A stretch of 61,452 nt of DNA. It comes from Nostoc sp. FACHB-152 (GTDB taxonomy: Bacteria; Cyanobacteriota; Cyanobacteriia; Cyanobacteriales; Nostocaceae). A program made the translations under genes and the position numbers. The stretch is taken from positions 1 through 61,452 of the forward strand of contig NZ_JACJRV010000043.1 in NCBI RefSeq assembly GCF_014697475.1. Reading direction: 5' to 3'. Every line of letters starts with the position of its first letter. Position 1 is the first letter of the stretch. This document shows, one piece after another, positions 51,592 through 61,081 of the stretch. The notes under the pieces were generated by a model, which ran no database searches, was not told where the DNA came from, and saw nothing but the letters and a program-made list of their open reading frames with translations.

Positions 51592-54500
51592 ATGCAATTT
51601 CCTCAAATAGCTACAACTATCCTGCTGACTTTTGCATCTCCAGCTTTAGTATTGTATTATTCGCAACAAAGTATTGCTCAAGCACCAACACCTACAGCCG
51701 AAGAACGCATCACCGAAGCCATTACTTTAAATAATCAAGGTGAGGGGCTGGTTTATAAAGATTTAGTTGGTTTAGATGATTTACAAGCTGGTTTAGAACT
51801 ATTTCAAAAGTCGTTAGCAATATTTAAACAATATGGTGCTAAAGCAGGAGAAGCTAACAGCCTGGTGAATATTGGATACATTCATCTGAAAAAGGGAGAG
51901 TATACTAAAGCACTAGAATTTTTTCAGTCAGGCTTAGATATTCGCCGCCAACTCCGCGACAAAGAAAACGAATGGATACCCTTATCCTATATCGGAGAAG
52001 TGTATGTAAATCTCGGAGAATATCAAAAATCACTCTTATTTTATCAACCAGCTTTGAAAGTTCTGCAAGAATTAAAAGCAGCTAACCCTAAAGGTTATAG
52101 TTACGCAAATAGCGAAGCTAATTTATTAACAGATATTGGTGCAGTTTACTTCCGCACAGGTAAATATTCTAAATCTCTAGAGTTTTATCAACAAAGTTTG
52201 ACAATTCAAAAAGCTAACGGCGATAAAAGCGGTACTGCCCAAACTTTAAACAACATTGGTATAGTTTATCTCAATTTGGGCAACTATGCTCAAGCACTTG
52301 ACAATTATCAGCAAGGATTAAAAGATTTACAAGAATGCTGTTCTGCATTTTATGGTACACAAGCAGCAATTTTTAATAATATTTCAGGCGTATATTTCAA
52401 CTTGGGACAATATCAAAAATCGTTAGAATTTGCCGAGAAAGCTACAAATATTTATAAAAAACTTGGCACTGGGGAGTACAAAAGTACAGATGAGCAAGCC
52501 ATAAAGTTACTCTATAATGCTCTCGGTCAAAATGCTCAAGCTTTACAACAACTTACCAGCCGTGCTAATGTTGGCGATGCTTTTGGTAAAGACGCGTTTC
52601 AATTTCAAGGTGCAGCATTAAATCTTAATAATATCGGACAGATTTACTTTAGTTTGGGTAAGTATGAGCAAGCACTCAAGTTATATCAACAAGCTTTAGA
52701 TATATACAAACGAAATAACTATAAATTAGGTGTTGCCGTAGCACTAAATAATATTGGGCGTGTTTACCAAAATTTGGGTAACTATAACCAAGCTCTAGAA
52801 TTTAATCAGCAAGCCTTAGCTAATTATCGGGAAGTTGGCGATCGCACTGGCGAAGGCGTAACAATTAGTAACTTAGGGCAAGTGTATCAAAAACAAAATC
52901 AATACGATAAAGCTTTAGGGCTATATCAGCAAGCAGTAGCTATTCATCGAGAAGTGGAAGATAAAGTTAGTGAAGCTGCAACGCTGAAATTTTTAGGAGA
53001 TGTACTAGCTGTACGGAATCAACCACCACTAGCGATCGCATTTTACAAACAATCAGTCAATTTAACCGAAACGATTCGGCAAAATTTACGAGTTGTGCCT
53101 AGTGATATCCAAAAATCTTACACCGAAACTGTCTCGGAAAGATATCGCCGTTTAGCTGATTTATTACTCAAACAAAATCGTCCGGCGGAAGCGCAACAAG
53201 TTTTAGATTTGCTGAAAATTCAGGAAGTTAGTGACTATATTGGTAAACCCGGTACTAGTACACCAAAAGTCACAAATAGAAATAATCAACGGGGAAGTAC
53301 AACTGTAGTAGCCAAAGCCGAAGCAGCACAATTACCGTTAAAACCACAAGAAGCGGAAATATCTCAGAAGTATAGTGCAATTCAAGAGCAAGCGATCGCA
53401 CTTGGTAAAGAACTCACCACCCTAAGAAAAATTCCGTCGCAAACACGCACCGCAACTCAAGAAAAACGCATCGCTGAATTGGTGAAACTCGAACAAAATA
53501 CTAACGCCGAGTTTAACAAGTTTATTAAAAGTCCCTCTATTGTCGCGTTAGTGCAACAATTATCCGCCACATCGGGACAGGAAAATTTAAACTTACGTCA
53601 ACTCAATTCTTTAAGAGATAACTTACGTCAGTTAAATCAAAAAGCTGTGTTGCTTTATCCTTTAGTTTTAGATGACAGATTAGAATTAGTTGTAGTCTCG
53701 GCTGACGCGCCGCCAATTCACCGCGCTGTACCAGTGAAATCAGCCGAGTTAAACCAAGCAATTGATGAATTTAGAGAAGCAGTACTTGTTCCTTACAAAA
53801 ATAGTAAAGCACCAGCTAACAAGTTATATAACTGGCTGATTAAACCTATAGAAAATGACTTAAAACAAGCTGATGCTAAAACTATAATTTATGCTCCCGA
53901 TGGCAAGCTGAGATATGTGCCTTTAGCAGCATTATATGATGGGCAGAATTGGTTAGTGCAACGCTTTGTAGTTAATAATATCACTGCTGCCAGTTTGACA
54001 AAATTAGTTAATCAACCTCAAACTTCTGTTAATGCTTTAGCTGCTGCTTTCACTAAAGGTGAATATACAGTCAAAGTCGGTCAACGGCAAGAGATGTTTA
54101 GTGGTTTAGAATTTGCCAAAGTCGAAGTAGAAAACGTAGCAAAAATTCTGCCAGGTAGCAAAGTTGTATTAGACAAAGATTTCAACCCGCAAATGACAAT
54201 TCCCCAAATGAATGATTACAAAATTGTGCATTTGGCGACACATGGCAAACTTGTAAATGGTTCTCCAGAAGATTCATTTATTGTGTTTGGCGATGGCGAA
54301 CGTGCAACTTTACGAGACATTGAAAATTGGTCTTTGTCAAATGTCGATTTAGTGGTGTTGAGTGCTTGCCAAACTGCTTTAGGAGAAAAATCAGCTAATG
54401 GACAAGAAATTCTGGGTTTAGGATATCAGATGCAACTCGCAGGTGCTAAAGCAACTATGGCTTCATTATGGGCTGTATCTGATGGCGGTACACAAGCATT

Positions 54501-54654
54501 AATGAATGAGTTTTATGCAGCGTTAAAATCTGGAAAAATTACGAAAGCTGAGGCTTTGCAAAAGGCGCAAATTGCTTTGTTAACGGGTAAGAATGGTGAG
54601 TTTAATCATCCTTATTATTGGTCAGCTTTTATTTTGATTGGAAATGGGTTGTAG
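51592..54654 (+). CDS. secreted TPR-CHAT protein
   Basis: A 1020-residue protein. The N-terminal signal peptide (TILLTFASPALVLYY, ending near QSIAQA) suggests export. About nine TPR units (residues ~35-480, N-x-G-x-(V/I)Y-x-x-LG-x-Y-x-x-AL pattern) come next, then a helical linker (~480-700). The C-terminal CHAT domain (~720-1020) carries the caspase-like His in VHLATHGKL (about 883) and the Cys in LVVLSACQTALGE (about 925). The catalytic dyad is intact, so protease activity is possible. I chose ATG 51592 over GTG 51586. The metallophosphoesterase starts 15 bp after the stop. Confidence 0.88.
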   Translation: MQFPQIATTILLTFASPALVLYYSQQSIAQAPTPTAEERITEAITLNNQGEGLVYKDLVGLDDLQAGLELFQKSLAIFKQYGAKAGEANSLVNIGYIHLKKGEYTKALEFFQSGLDIRRQLRDKENEWIPLSYIGEVYVNLGEYQKSLLFYQPALKVLQELKAANPKGYSYANSEANLLTDIGAVYFRTGKYSKSLEFYQQSLTIQKANGDKSGTAQTLNNIGIVYLNLGNYAQALDNYQQGLKDLQECCSAFYGTQAAIFNNISGVYFNLGQYQKSLEFAEKATNIYKKLGTGEYKSTDEQAIKLLYNALGQNAQALQQLTSRANVGDAFGKDAFQFQGAALNLNNIGQIYFSLGKYEQALKLYQQALDIYKRNNYKLGVAVALNNIGRVYQNLGNYNQALEFNQQALANYREVGDRTGEGVTISNLGQVYQKQNQYDKALGLYQQAVAIHREVEDKVSEAATLKFLGDVLAVRNQPPLAIAFYKQSVNLTETIRQNLRVVPSDIQKSYTETVSERYRRLADLLLKQNRPAEAQQVLDLLKIQEVSDYIGKPGTSTPKVTNRNNQRGSTTVVAKAEAAQLPLKPQEAEISQKYSAIQEQAIALGKELTTLRKIPSQTRTATQEKRIAELVKLEQNTNAEFNKFIKSPSIVALVQQLSATSGQENLNLRQLNSLRDNLRQLNQKAVLLYPLVLDDRLELVVVSADAPPIHRAVPVKSAELNQAIDEFREAVLVPYKNSKAPANKLYNWLIKPIENDLKQADAKTIIYAPDGKLRYVPLAALYDGQNWLVQRFVVNNITAASLTKLVNQPQTSVNALAAAFTKGEYTVKVGQRQEMFSGLEFAKVEVENVAKILPGSKVVLDKDFNPQMTIPQMNDYKIVHLATHGKLVNGSPEDSFIVFGDGERATLRDIENWSLSNVDLVVLSACQTALGEKSANGQEILGLGYQMQLAGAKATMASLWAVSDGGTQALMNEFYAALKSGKITKAEALQKAQIALLTGKNGEFNHPYYWSAFILIGNGL

Positions 54655-54668
54655 TTAGAATCAGTAGT

Positions 54669-55412
54669 ATGAAAATTCACATATTAAGTGATTTGCATCT
54701 GGAATTTCAGCCATTTAATATTCCTGATATAAATGCTGATATTGTTGTCTTGGCTGGAGATATTAATTTAAGAGAAAGAGGAATTAAATGGGCAATTCAA
54801 AATATTTATAATAGACCAGTTATATACGTGTTAGGCAATCATGAATATTATGGAAGTGCTTATCCAAGACTTGTAGAGAAGCTGAAAGAATATTCATTAG
54901 GAACTAATGTTCATGTTCTAGAAAACGATTTAGTTACCATTGAAGGTGTAAATTTCTTAGGTTGTACTTTATGGACTGATTTTAAACTATTTGGTGAGCC
55001 ACGGATGGCAGGTGTAGAAGCTAGTCAAGTCATGAATGATTACAAGAAAATCAGATTAAGTCCCCAATACTCACGGTTAAGAACTCTTGACACAGCCCTA
55101 ATTTGTAAAAAATCAGTAAGTTGGTTAAAAAATACATTACCTGGCTTGTCTGGTAAAAGTGTAATTATTAGTCATCATGCTCCTAGTATAAAGTCTATAC
55201 CTTTTGAATATCAGGAAGATATTTTAAGTGCTGCTTATGCTTCAAGTCTTGATACTTTAGTTGATGAATCTGGAGCATTATTATGGATTCATGGTCACAT
55301 TCACAATCAATTAGATTATCAAATTGGATTAACTCGCGTTATTTGCAATCCCCGTGGTTATCCAGATGAACCAAATAATTACTTTAATCCAGAATTGTCA
55401 GTGGAAATTTAA
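54669..55412 (+). CDS. calcineurin-like metallophosphoesterase
   Basis: A 247-residue protein. Metal ligands are SDLHLEF (D-x-H, about 7-9), AGDIN (about 37-41), GNHEYY (about 67-72), ISHHAP (about 178-183) and GHIHNQ (about 215-220). All five phosphoesterase motifs are complete. ATG 54669 is the domain start; the longer frame from 54618 reads back over the CHAT gene. The 15-bp gap to the CHAT stop suggests co-transcription. Substrate unknown (nucleotide or phosphoprotein). Confidence 0.9.
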   Translation: MKIHILSDLHLEFQPFNIPDINADIVVLAGDINLRERGIKWAIQNIYNRPVIYVLGNHEYYGSAYPRLVEKLKEYSLGTNVHVLENDLVTIEGVNFLGCTLWTDFKLFGEPRMAGVEASQVMNDYKKIRLSPQYSRLRTLDTALICKKSVSWLKNTLPGLSGKSVIISHHAPSIKSIPFEYQEDILSAAYASSLDTLVDESGALLWIHGHIHNQLDYQIGLTRVICNPRGYPDEPNNYFNPELSVEI

Positions 55413-55476
55413 TAAATATGTCAGCAGTACAGCCAATTAAACAAGCAGACTTAGATTGGACTCCAAGCAATTTCTC

Positions 55477-55701
55477 TCAAGTATCTAACTGGGCTAAGAA
55501 GTCTTTCACAGAACCATATTTGATTCTGCCCTCTGCAACTTCTTGGCGAATTTCTTGGACTTCTTCTAGAAGCTGCTGACGTTGTTTCTTATGCAAGCGT
55601 TTTGATAGAATTTCTAGCAATAATTGCTGTTCTTCTAACGATAAGGCTTCCGCAACATCGATCGCCTGTTGAAGTCGAGAGGTTTGAGAAATATCTGTCA
55701 T
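55477..55701 (-). CDS. orphan antitoxin-like small protein
   Basis: A 74-residue acidic, helical protein. ALSLEEQQLLLEILSKRL and QEVAEGRIKYGSVKDFLAQL are the pattern of a widespread cyanobacterial antitoxin-like family, usually followed by a RelE/ParE toxin gene. Here the downstream side (below 55477) runs into the metallophosphoesterase 3' region with no toxin. It is therefore an orphan or a remnant of a pair. Confidence 0.7.
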   Translation of the reverse strand: MTDISQTSRLQQAIDVAEALSLEEQQLLLEILSKRLHKKQRQQLLEEVQEIRQEVAEGRIKYGSVKDFLAQLDT

Positions 55702-55863
55702 CTTTGACGCGAATTAGGTTAGTAAGACTGATTCAATCATAGTTGCTTCTGCCTACGATCGCTCACAACTACCTCCATTCTAAGCGATCGCCTTTTCTTT
55801 CATAAACTCTGCAATAATTTTCCAAAATTCGCACTACTAACTCTGGTTCTCACTCCTTGAAGC

Positions 55864-55989
55864 ACTCGCGCGAGAGTCTTTGATACTCGTGGGCGAGTGT
55901 TTGATACTCGTGGACGAGTGTTTGATACTCGCGGACGAGTCTTTGATACTCGCGCGAGAGTCTTTAATACTCGTGGACGAGTCTTTGAT
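55864..55989. repeat. six tandem 21-bp repeats with internal hairpins
   Basis: Six units of the form ACTCGnnnnCGAGTnTTTGAT with no spacers. Each unit contains a 5-bp inverted pair ACTCG/CGAGT (two units have a CGCGAGAGT variant). The 21-bp period keeps a frame open on both strands, but the translated heptads are low-complexity. It lies between the orphan antitoxin and the M3 peptidase 3' end. Confidence 0.9.
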
Positions 55990-56060
55990 ACTTGATAATA
56001 AGATACCCAACTTCTTTGAAGAAATCGGGTATCCCAATCTAAAACTTATTTACAAGCTTC

Positions 56061-58166
56061 TTAAGCTGCTGTATTTAACAAACCATTATGCCGCAGCAAA
56101 GCCTCTGTACTCGGTTCGCGTCCCCGGAAGGCTCTGAATATCTCCATTGGGTGCTTACTACCACCAAGTGCCAACACCGTATCCCGATAAAGTTTACCTG
56201 TGGCTTGGACTGCTTCTTCATTTTCTAAACCGGCTTCTTCAAAAGCGGCGAAAGCATCAGCACTGAGTACCTCAGCCCACTTGTAGCTGTAATAGCCTGC
56301 TGCATAGCCACCTTCAAAGATATGGCTGAAAGCACACAAGAAAGAATCTTCGCTTAGGGGTGGTAAAACTGTTGTCGTCTTAGCGATACGCTGGCGCAAC
56401 TGTGCAGGAGTTTCATCACCGCCTGGGTGATAGCGATCGTGTAGTTCTACATCCACAATGCTAAAGTGAACTTGCCGCAATGTAGCACTACCACTCATGT
56501 AATTGCGCGCTGCTAACAGTTTTTGGTAATAATGCTCTGGTAAGGGTTCGCCAGTTTCGTAATGCTTCGCCATGCCAAACAATGTGGGACGTTCATAGCA
56601 CCAGTTTTCCATGAATTGGCTCGGCAGTTCTACAGCATCCCACTCGACATTGTTAATACCTGCCGCGCTAGTGTAATCCACCTTAGTCAGCATATGATGT
56701 AAGCCATGACCGAATTCGTGGAATAATGTCTCTACTTCATCGAAGGTCATTAAACTAGGCTTACCATCCACTGGCGGAGTTTGGTTACATACCAAATAAG
56801 CCACAGGCAACCGCACAGATGTTGTGCCATTATCATTAATTTTGCTGCGGTTAATGCAGACATCCATCCAAGCACCACCGCGCTTTTCCGCCGGACGGCT
56901 AAAAGGATCGAGGTAAAAGTAGGCTATGGGTTTACCTGTTTCATCGGCAATTTGAAAATATCGTATATCTTCATGCCATACCGGGGCTTGTCCATCAGCA
57001 GGAGTGACGGTGACACCAAACAGCCGCTTAACTAACCCAAATAACCCGTCTAAAACTTGCGGTAAGGGGAAATAGGGACGTAACTCTTCGGTTGTAAAGG
57101 AGAATTTTTCTTCTCGTTGGCGTTCTGCCCAAAAACTAATATCCCAGTGTTTTAAATCTTGGGCTTCTGGCGCGCCTTTGGCAGCTGCAAAAGCTTTGAG
57201 TTCGGCTAATTCTTTGACAGCAGCATCATAACTTGCACTCCGCAGTTCTTCTAAGAGTGCCTCTACTGCTGCGACATTGGGAGCCATTTTACTGGCGAGG
57301 CTTAACTCGGCAAAGTTTTTGTAGCCTAACAAATTCGCTAGTTCTAGCCGTAATTCTAAAATTCGTGCAATTAAGGGATTATTATCTAACTCGCCAGAAG
57401 AAGCGCGGGTGATAAAAGCTTTGTACAACTTTTCGCGCAAGTCTCGGCGGGTGCTGTGCTGCATAAACGGGCCGTAGCTGGGAAAATCTAAGGTGATGCG
57501 CCAAGGGCCATTTTCTGGGGTGGCGTTTTCTTCACCAGCTGCACGGGCAGCTTGGGCGGCTAGGCTAAGTGAACTTTGGGGTAAGCCGTCAACTTCTTCT
57601 TTGGTTGTTAGGGTGAGGCTAAAAGCTTTGGTGGCATCTAAGACATGGTTAGAGAACTTGGTAGATAGTTCTGCTAATTCCATTTGAATATGATTAAACC
57701 GCTCTCTGGCTTCTCCGGATAAGCCAACACCAGATAGTTCAGCATCCCGGATGGCAGCTGCGACAATACGGTGTTGGGCGGGTTCTAAGGTTGCCCAACT
57801 ATCACTAGCACGGAGTTCTTTAAAAGCGTTGTAGATAATTTGGCTTTGTCCAAGTTTAGTGCTGAACTGTACTACCTGGGGTTGCACAGTTTCAAAAGCT
57901 TCGCGCAGCTGGGGACTATTCTTCACTCCCATTAAATGGCTGACTATGCCCCAACTCCAGGTTAGCCTGTCTGACAGCCTTTCTAGAGGTTCGACTAAAC
58001 CACTCCAAGTTGGCTGGACATTCGCCTCTAAAGTGGTAAGCTCCTCATCAAGTTCTTTTAATAACTGCTCGAAAGCTGGGATTACTTGTTCTGGTTGAAT
58101 CTCGGTGAATGGTGGTAAGCCAGTACCTTTAAGCAAGGGATTTTGAGGAATAGTGACTGCACTCAT
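56061..58166 (-). CDS. M3-family oligopeptidase (oligopeptidase A type)
   Basis: A 701-residue zinc metallopeptidase. The active site is LFHEFGHGLHHML (H-E-x-x-H, about residues 485-489), with the downstream Glu ligand about 25 residues later (NVEWDAVELPSQF). The C-terminal blocks GGYAAGYYSYKWAEVLSAD and GREPSTEALLRHNGL are typical of PrlC/OpdA. It degrades short peptides in the cytoplasm, including cleaved signal peptides in other bacteria. Full family length. Confidence 0.93.
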   Translation of the reverse strand: MSAVTIPQNPLLKGTGLPPFTEIQPEQVIPAFEQLLKELDEELTTLEANVQPTWSGLVEPLERLSDRLTWSWGIVSHLMGVKNSPQLREAFETVQPQVVQFSTKLGQSQIIYNAFKELRASDSWATLEPAQHRIVAAAIRDAELSGVGLSGEARERFNHIQMELAELSTKFSNHVLDATKAFSLTLTTKEEVDGLPQSSLSLAAQAARAAGEENATPENGPWRITLDFPSYGPFMQHSTRRDLREKLYKAFITRASSGELDNNPLIARILELRLELANLLGYKNFAELSLASKMAPNVAAVEALLEELRSASYDAAVKELAELKAFAAAKGAPEAQDLKHWDISFWAERQREEKFSFTTEELRPYFPLPQVLDGLFGLVKRLFGVTVTPADGQAPVWHEDIRYFQIADETGKPIAYFYLDPFSRPAEKRGGAWMDVCINRSKINDNGTTSVRLPVAYLVCNQTPPVDGKPSLMTFDEVETLFHEFGHGLHHMLTKVDYTSAAGINNVEWDAVELPSQFMENWCYERPTLFGMAKHYETGEPLPEHYYQKLLAARNYMSGSATLRQVHFSIVDVELHDRYHPGGDETPAQLRQRIAKTTTVLPPLSEDSFLCAFSHIFEGGYAAGYYSYKWAEVLSADAFAAFEEAGLENEEAVQATGKLYRDTVLALGGSKHPMEIFRAFRGREPSTEALLRHNGLLNTAA

Positions 58167-58352
58167 GGTGTTGTCTAAATTAGGGATTATATCTCTATAT
58201 ATGTTCTAATGTAGCGATCGCTCTTGCTTTTTAGCCTTGACAGAATGCCGAAATAACCGAATGTAAAAACCCCATTTGACTATTTTCTGTTAGGAGTAGC
58301 TAATTTAAGATGGCGATCGCTTTATTTTTTATCCTCCCTTCCAGGCATTACA

Positions 58353-58847
58353 CTATAGAGAATTATCAGGTTCAGGAAGAACTATTGTGATTCCGTACTC
58401 AGGCGCAGTTGCTAATATTCGATTAATTAGTTCCTGAGTGATTGGTAACGGTGGAACTGAGGAATTCTCTACTTTAGTTCCGACTTGGGCAAAAAACTTT
58501 TCAATTCCACCTGGAGTCGCCCAGATGAGCATTTTAGCAGGTGTCTCACCAATATTCTTAAAACTATGTAGTTGACCTTTGGGAGAATGTAAAAATGTCC
58601 CTGGAGTTGCTAAAATCGTTTGCTCATCAAGATAAAACTCAATGACTCCTTCTTGAATGTAAAATGCTTCATTTTCTTGACTATGAATATGCGGTGGTGG
58701 CCCTAACTGTGGTGCCACGACCACTTCAAACAGTGCATAATTGCCATCTGTTTGTTCGCTTGTCGCTTTAAAGGTAGTGATATCTCCTGCTACTGAATAA
58801 CTATCGCCTTGTCCTGGCTGCGAGAAAATTCCATGATTAATTGTCAT
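58353..58847 (-). CDS. cupin-domain protein
   Basis: A 164-residue single-domain cupin. Motif 1 is PPPHIHSQENEAFYIQEG (two His and one Glu metal ligands, about 51-60). Motif 2 is GTFLHSPKGQLHSFKN (His about 97). All four usual metal ligands are present. I chose ATG 58847 with GGAG at about -9; the frame from 58886 adds 13 unsupported residues. This type resembles quercetin-dioxygenase-like cupins. Substrate unknown. Confidence 0.82.
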   Translation of the reverse strand: MTINHGIFSQPGQGDSYSVAGDITTFKATSEQTDGNYALFEVVVAPQLGPPPHIHSQENEAFYIQEGVIEFYLDEQTILATPGTFLHSPKGQLHSFKNIGETPAKMLIWATPGGIEKFFAQVGTKVENSSVPPLPITQELINRILATAPEYGITIVLPEPDNSL

Positions 58848-58959
58848 TTTCTTGATCTCCTGAGTTTTATCCCGAACAGATTGCAACTTCCAAAATAGAA
58901 CTAAGTCATAATTAAAAAGTCTAGAAATTTAGTGTCACTAGGCTTTTACTAATTGTGTG

Positions 58960-59073
58960 TATAGGAATCCGGTTTGATTAATGAACATACTTGTGTAGTC
59001 AGGCAAGAGGCAACAGTAAAGAAGCCAGGTAAGAATATACTGATTTTTTCAAAAATTAAATATGACTCCTATA
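58960..59073. mobile_element. MITE-C copy
   Basis: 114 bp, near-identical to 17412-17526. The ends TATAGGAATCCGGTTTGATT and AAATTAAATATGACTCCTATA are inverted repeats with TA at the boundaries. No credible ORF, although a spurious 75-codon frame begins in it. Confidence 0.75.
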
Positions 59074-59349
59074 TCAAAAGTAAGTATACCGCTTATTTTT
59101 TACCCTAGAACTAGTATTTGCCGGAAGTTTCTATCTAGAGAATTAGTGATATTTTGTGTAAATGACCGACTCAAGCAATTTCATCGCATCGATGCCAGTT
59201 ATGAGAAGCTTATGGAGTGTAAAATAAAACCCTTATTTGAAACCCTACACCCTTACACCCAAGCGCAAACACTACTCCTACTTCCTTAGATTAGGATGGA
59301 TGAAAGTACACTCCGCTTGTTGCGGTAATTACATTCAGGAAAATCATCT

Positions 59350-60090
59350 ATGAGGGAACCAAGCAAAGATTTTAAAACCTTACTGTCCAGGGAAGCTCCG
59401 CCAGAAGTAGAACGTATGGGGCTAACGTGGTTAGTAGCAGCTGCGATCGCAACTACTGTGCTGTGGCAACTTCCGGGAGGAGATTACATTTTATACCCGT
59501 TCACTATTCTGGCAACTTGGTTTCACGAGATGGGTCACGGCTTGATGGCGTTGCTATTGGGTGGACAGTTTCAAAAGTTAGAGATTTTTAGCAATGCTTC
59601 TGGCGTAGCTACTTACCGCATCGCCACGTCACTTGGCTTTATCGGCCCTGGTTTAGTCGCCGCAGCCGGGCCGATGGGGCCGCCAATTGCTGGTGCAGCT
59701 TTAATTTTGGCTTCTCGCAGTTTTAAAGCAGCTTCCCTCAGCCTGAAAATTCTCGGAATTTTTCTGCTGTTATCTACAGTAATTTGGGTACGTTCTTGGT
59801 TTGGCTTGCTGGCAGTTCCCTTATTGGGTTTAATTATTCTCGGTATTTCGCTGAAAGCTCCCCATTGGGTACAGGGTTTTGCTATTCAATTTTTGGGTGT
59901 ACAGGCTTGTGTGAGTACGTACCACCAACTGGATTATTTATTTAGCTATAGTGCTGGTTATTTAGGGCTTTCTGATACAGCCCAGATGCAGAGATATTTG
60001 CTTTTACCTTATTGGTTTTGGGGTGGATTGATGGCGATCGCATCTTTGGTAATCTTAATCCAAAGCCTCCGCCTTGCCTATCGTCACTAA
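59350..60090 (+). CDS. M50-type membrane metalloprotease-like protein
   Basis: A 246-residue membrane protein with about six helices. The zinc motif WFHEMGHGLMALLLGG (H-E-x-x-H, about residues 58-62) sits in the second hydrophobic segment, as in M50B peptidases. The second family motif (N-x-x-P-x-x-x-L-D-G) is not clearly seen; HQLDYLFS near residue 196 might supply the Asp. It may cleave membrane substrates, or be an inactive relative. Confidence 0.72.
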   Translation: MREPSKDFKTLLSREAPPEVERMGLTWLVAAAIATTVLWQLPGGDYILYPFTILATWFHEMGHGLMALLLGGQFQKLEIFSNASGVATYRIATSLGFIGPGLVAAAGPMGPPIAGAALILASRSFKAASLSLKILGIFLLLSTVIWVRSWFGLLAVPLLGLIILGISLKAPHWVQGFAIQFLGVQACVSTYHQLDYLFSYSAGYLGLSDTAQMQRYLLLPYWFWGGLMAIASLVILIQSLRLAYRH

Positions 60091-60095
60091 TCACC

Positions 60096-60635
60096 TTAAC
60101 TTTGAGCCTGATCAATTGCTTGAGTGAGTTCTTCTTTGCTCATTTTGCTGCGATTTTTAATATCTAACGATTTTGCTTGCTCGTATAACTCCTGCTTTGA
60201 TGGCTCGTTGTCTGATTTATGCTCAACTTCATGAATAGCCTTTTTAATAGCAGGAGTCCACTCAACGTGCTGTTCCCCTTTTTTGGAAGCTTCTTCTTTT
60301 ATCTGTTCTGCTTCTTGTTTCTCTGCATCACTCAGCTTTTCCCATACTGCTTTCGGTAGATAGCGTTTAGTAACTCCATCTTCACGGGCGCGGTCGTTAC
60401 CTGTTTCGGTTTGCCAATCTTGTTCAGACCATTCTTCTAATGATTTTGCGGCTGCGTCTTTTTCTGATTTTTTATAGCCACCGCCTTGTTTTTCATATTC
60501 CTTGACTAGCAGCTGACTCTTGCGTGCAGACCACTAACCAGGTTCACCACCTTTATCAGATTGCAGAATTTCTTCTTTGAGTTGACGGCGTAACTCAGGG
60601 TCAGTATATTTTTGGTCGTAATTATCCTCAGCCAT
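60096..60635 (-). pseudogene. DUF5872-like / Rho-N-like protein gene broken by a nonsense codon
   Basis: The frame from ATG 60635 to TAA 60096 would encode 179 residues, but codon 34 is TAG (60534-60536), where relatives, as I recall them, read Gln before WSARKSQLL (KGGxPGQWSARKSQ). Otherwise the frame is clean over 145 codons, with no ATG/GTG/TTG start after the stop. The protein is highly charged and hydrophilic. Its end (KQELYEQAKSLDIKNRSKMS) resembles a Rho-N/SAP-like helix pair. A single C-to-T change explains the break, so the loss is recent. Confidence 0.72.
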
Positions 60636-60797
60636 TTTACCTTTCCTAATTGCTGTGTGATGATTGCGAGCGCTCAACAAGAGCAGCTGTATTTTATCTA
60701 GCAACAACCAAGGTGGTTAAAACATCAACAGATGATAGAACTTAGACAGTACAAGATATTCATCCCTATCTCCTGTTGCTTATTTCCTCTCACCTAC

Positions 60798-60873
60798 TAT
60801 AGGATTCCTATTTGATTTCTGAAAAAATCAGTATATTGTTACCTACCTTAAAAGCTATTGCCTATTGCCTATA
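60798..60873. mobile_element. partial MITE-C copy, inverted
   Basis: Starts TATAGGATTCCTATTTGATT and contains CTGAAAAAATCAGTATATTG and inverted GGCAATA heptamers (CTATTGC units). It overlaps the stop codon of the small gene at 60869. Confidence 0.6.
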
Positions 60874-61081
60874 GCTTTTTGTCAGGATCAGCTTGCGGTA
60901 ACACTGATTTATCTTCATCTAAGGTTGGTACAGGTACACCTAACAGTCGCCTTGCGGATTCTTCAGCTAACTGTCTGTCTTGCTCATTAGTAAACTGACC
61001 TTCATCCAACAAATATTTATGTCTGATGGCTTCATCTCTGCTTGGCCGAGTGCCATTTTTCCATCTGTAATTAAATGTCAT
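60869..61081 (-). CDS. small hypothetical cyanobacterial protein
   Basis: A 70-residue hydrophilic protein reading MTFNYRWKNGTRPSRDEA and containing EESARRLLGVPVPTLDED. I chose ATG 61081; the frame from 61096 adds five residues. I recognise no family. Its stop codon (TAG at 60869-60871) lies in the partial MITE-C copy, so the original C-terminus may have been altered. Confidence 0.5.
   Translation of the reverse strand: MTFNYRWKNGTRPSRDEAIRHKYLLDEGQFTNEQDRQLAEESARRLLGVPVPTLDEDKSVLPQADPDKKL

Noticed and set aside
55864-55989. Tandem 21-bp repeats as a CRISPR array or as a coding heptad-repeat protein
   Set aside because: The units are directly adjacent with no variable spacers, so it is not CRISPR. 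The two translated frames are low-complexity products of the repeat, without a ribosome-binding site.
59062-59289. 75-codon plus-strand ORF
   Set aside because: It starts inside a MITE-C end, has no recognisable domain and no good ribosome-binding site.
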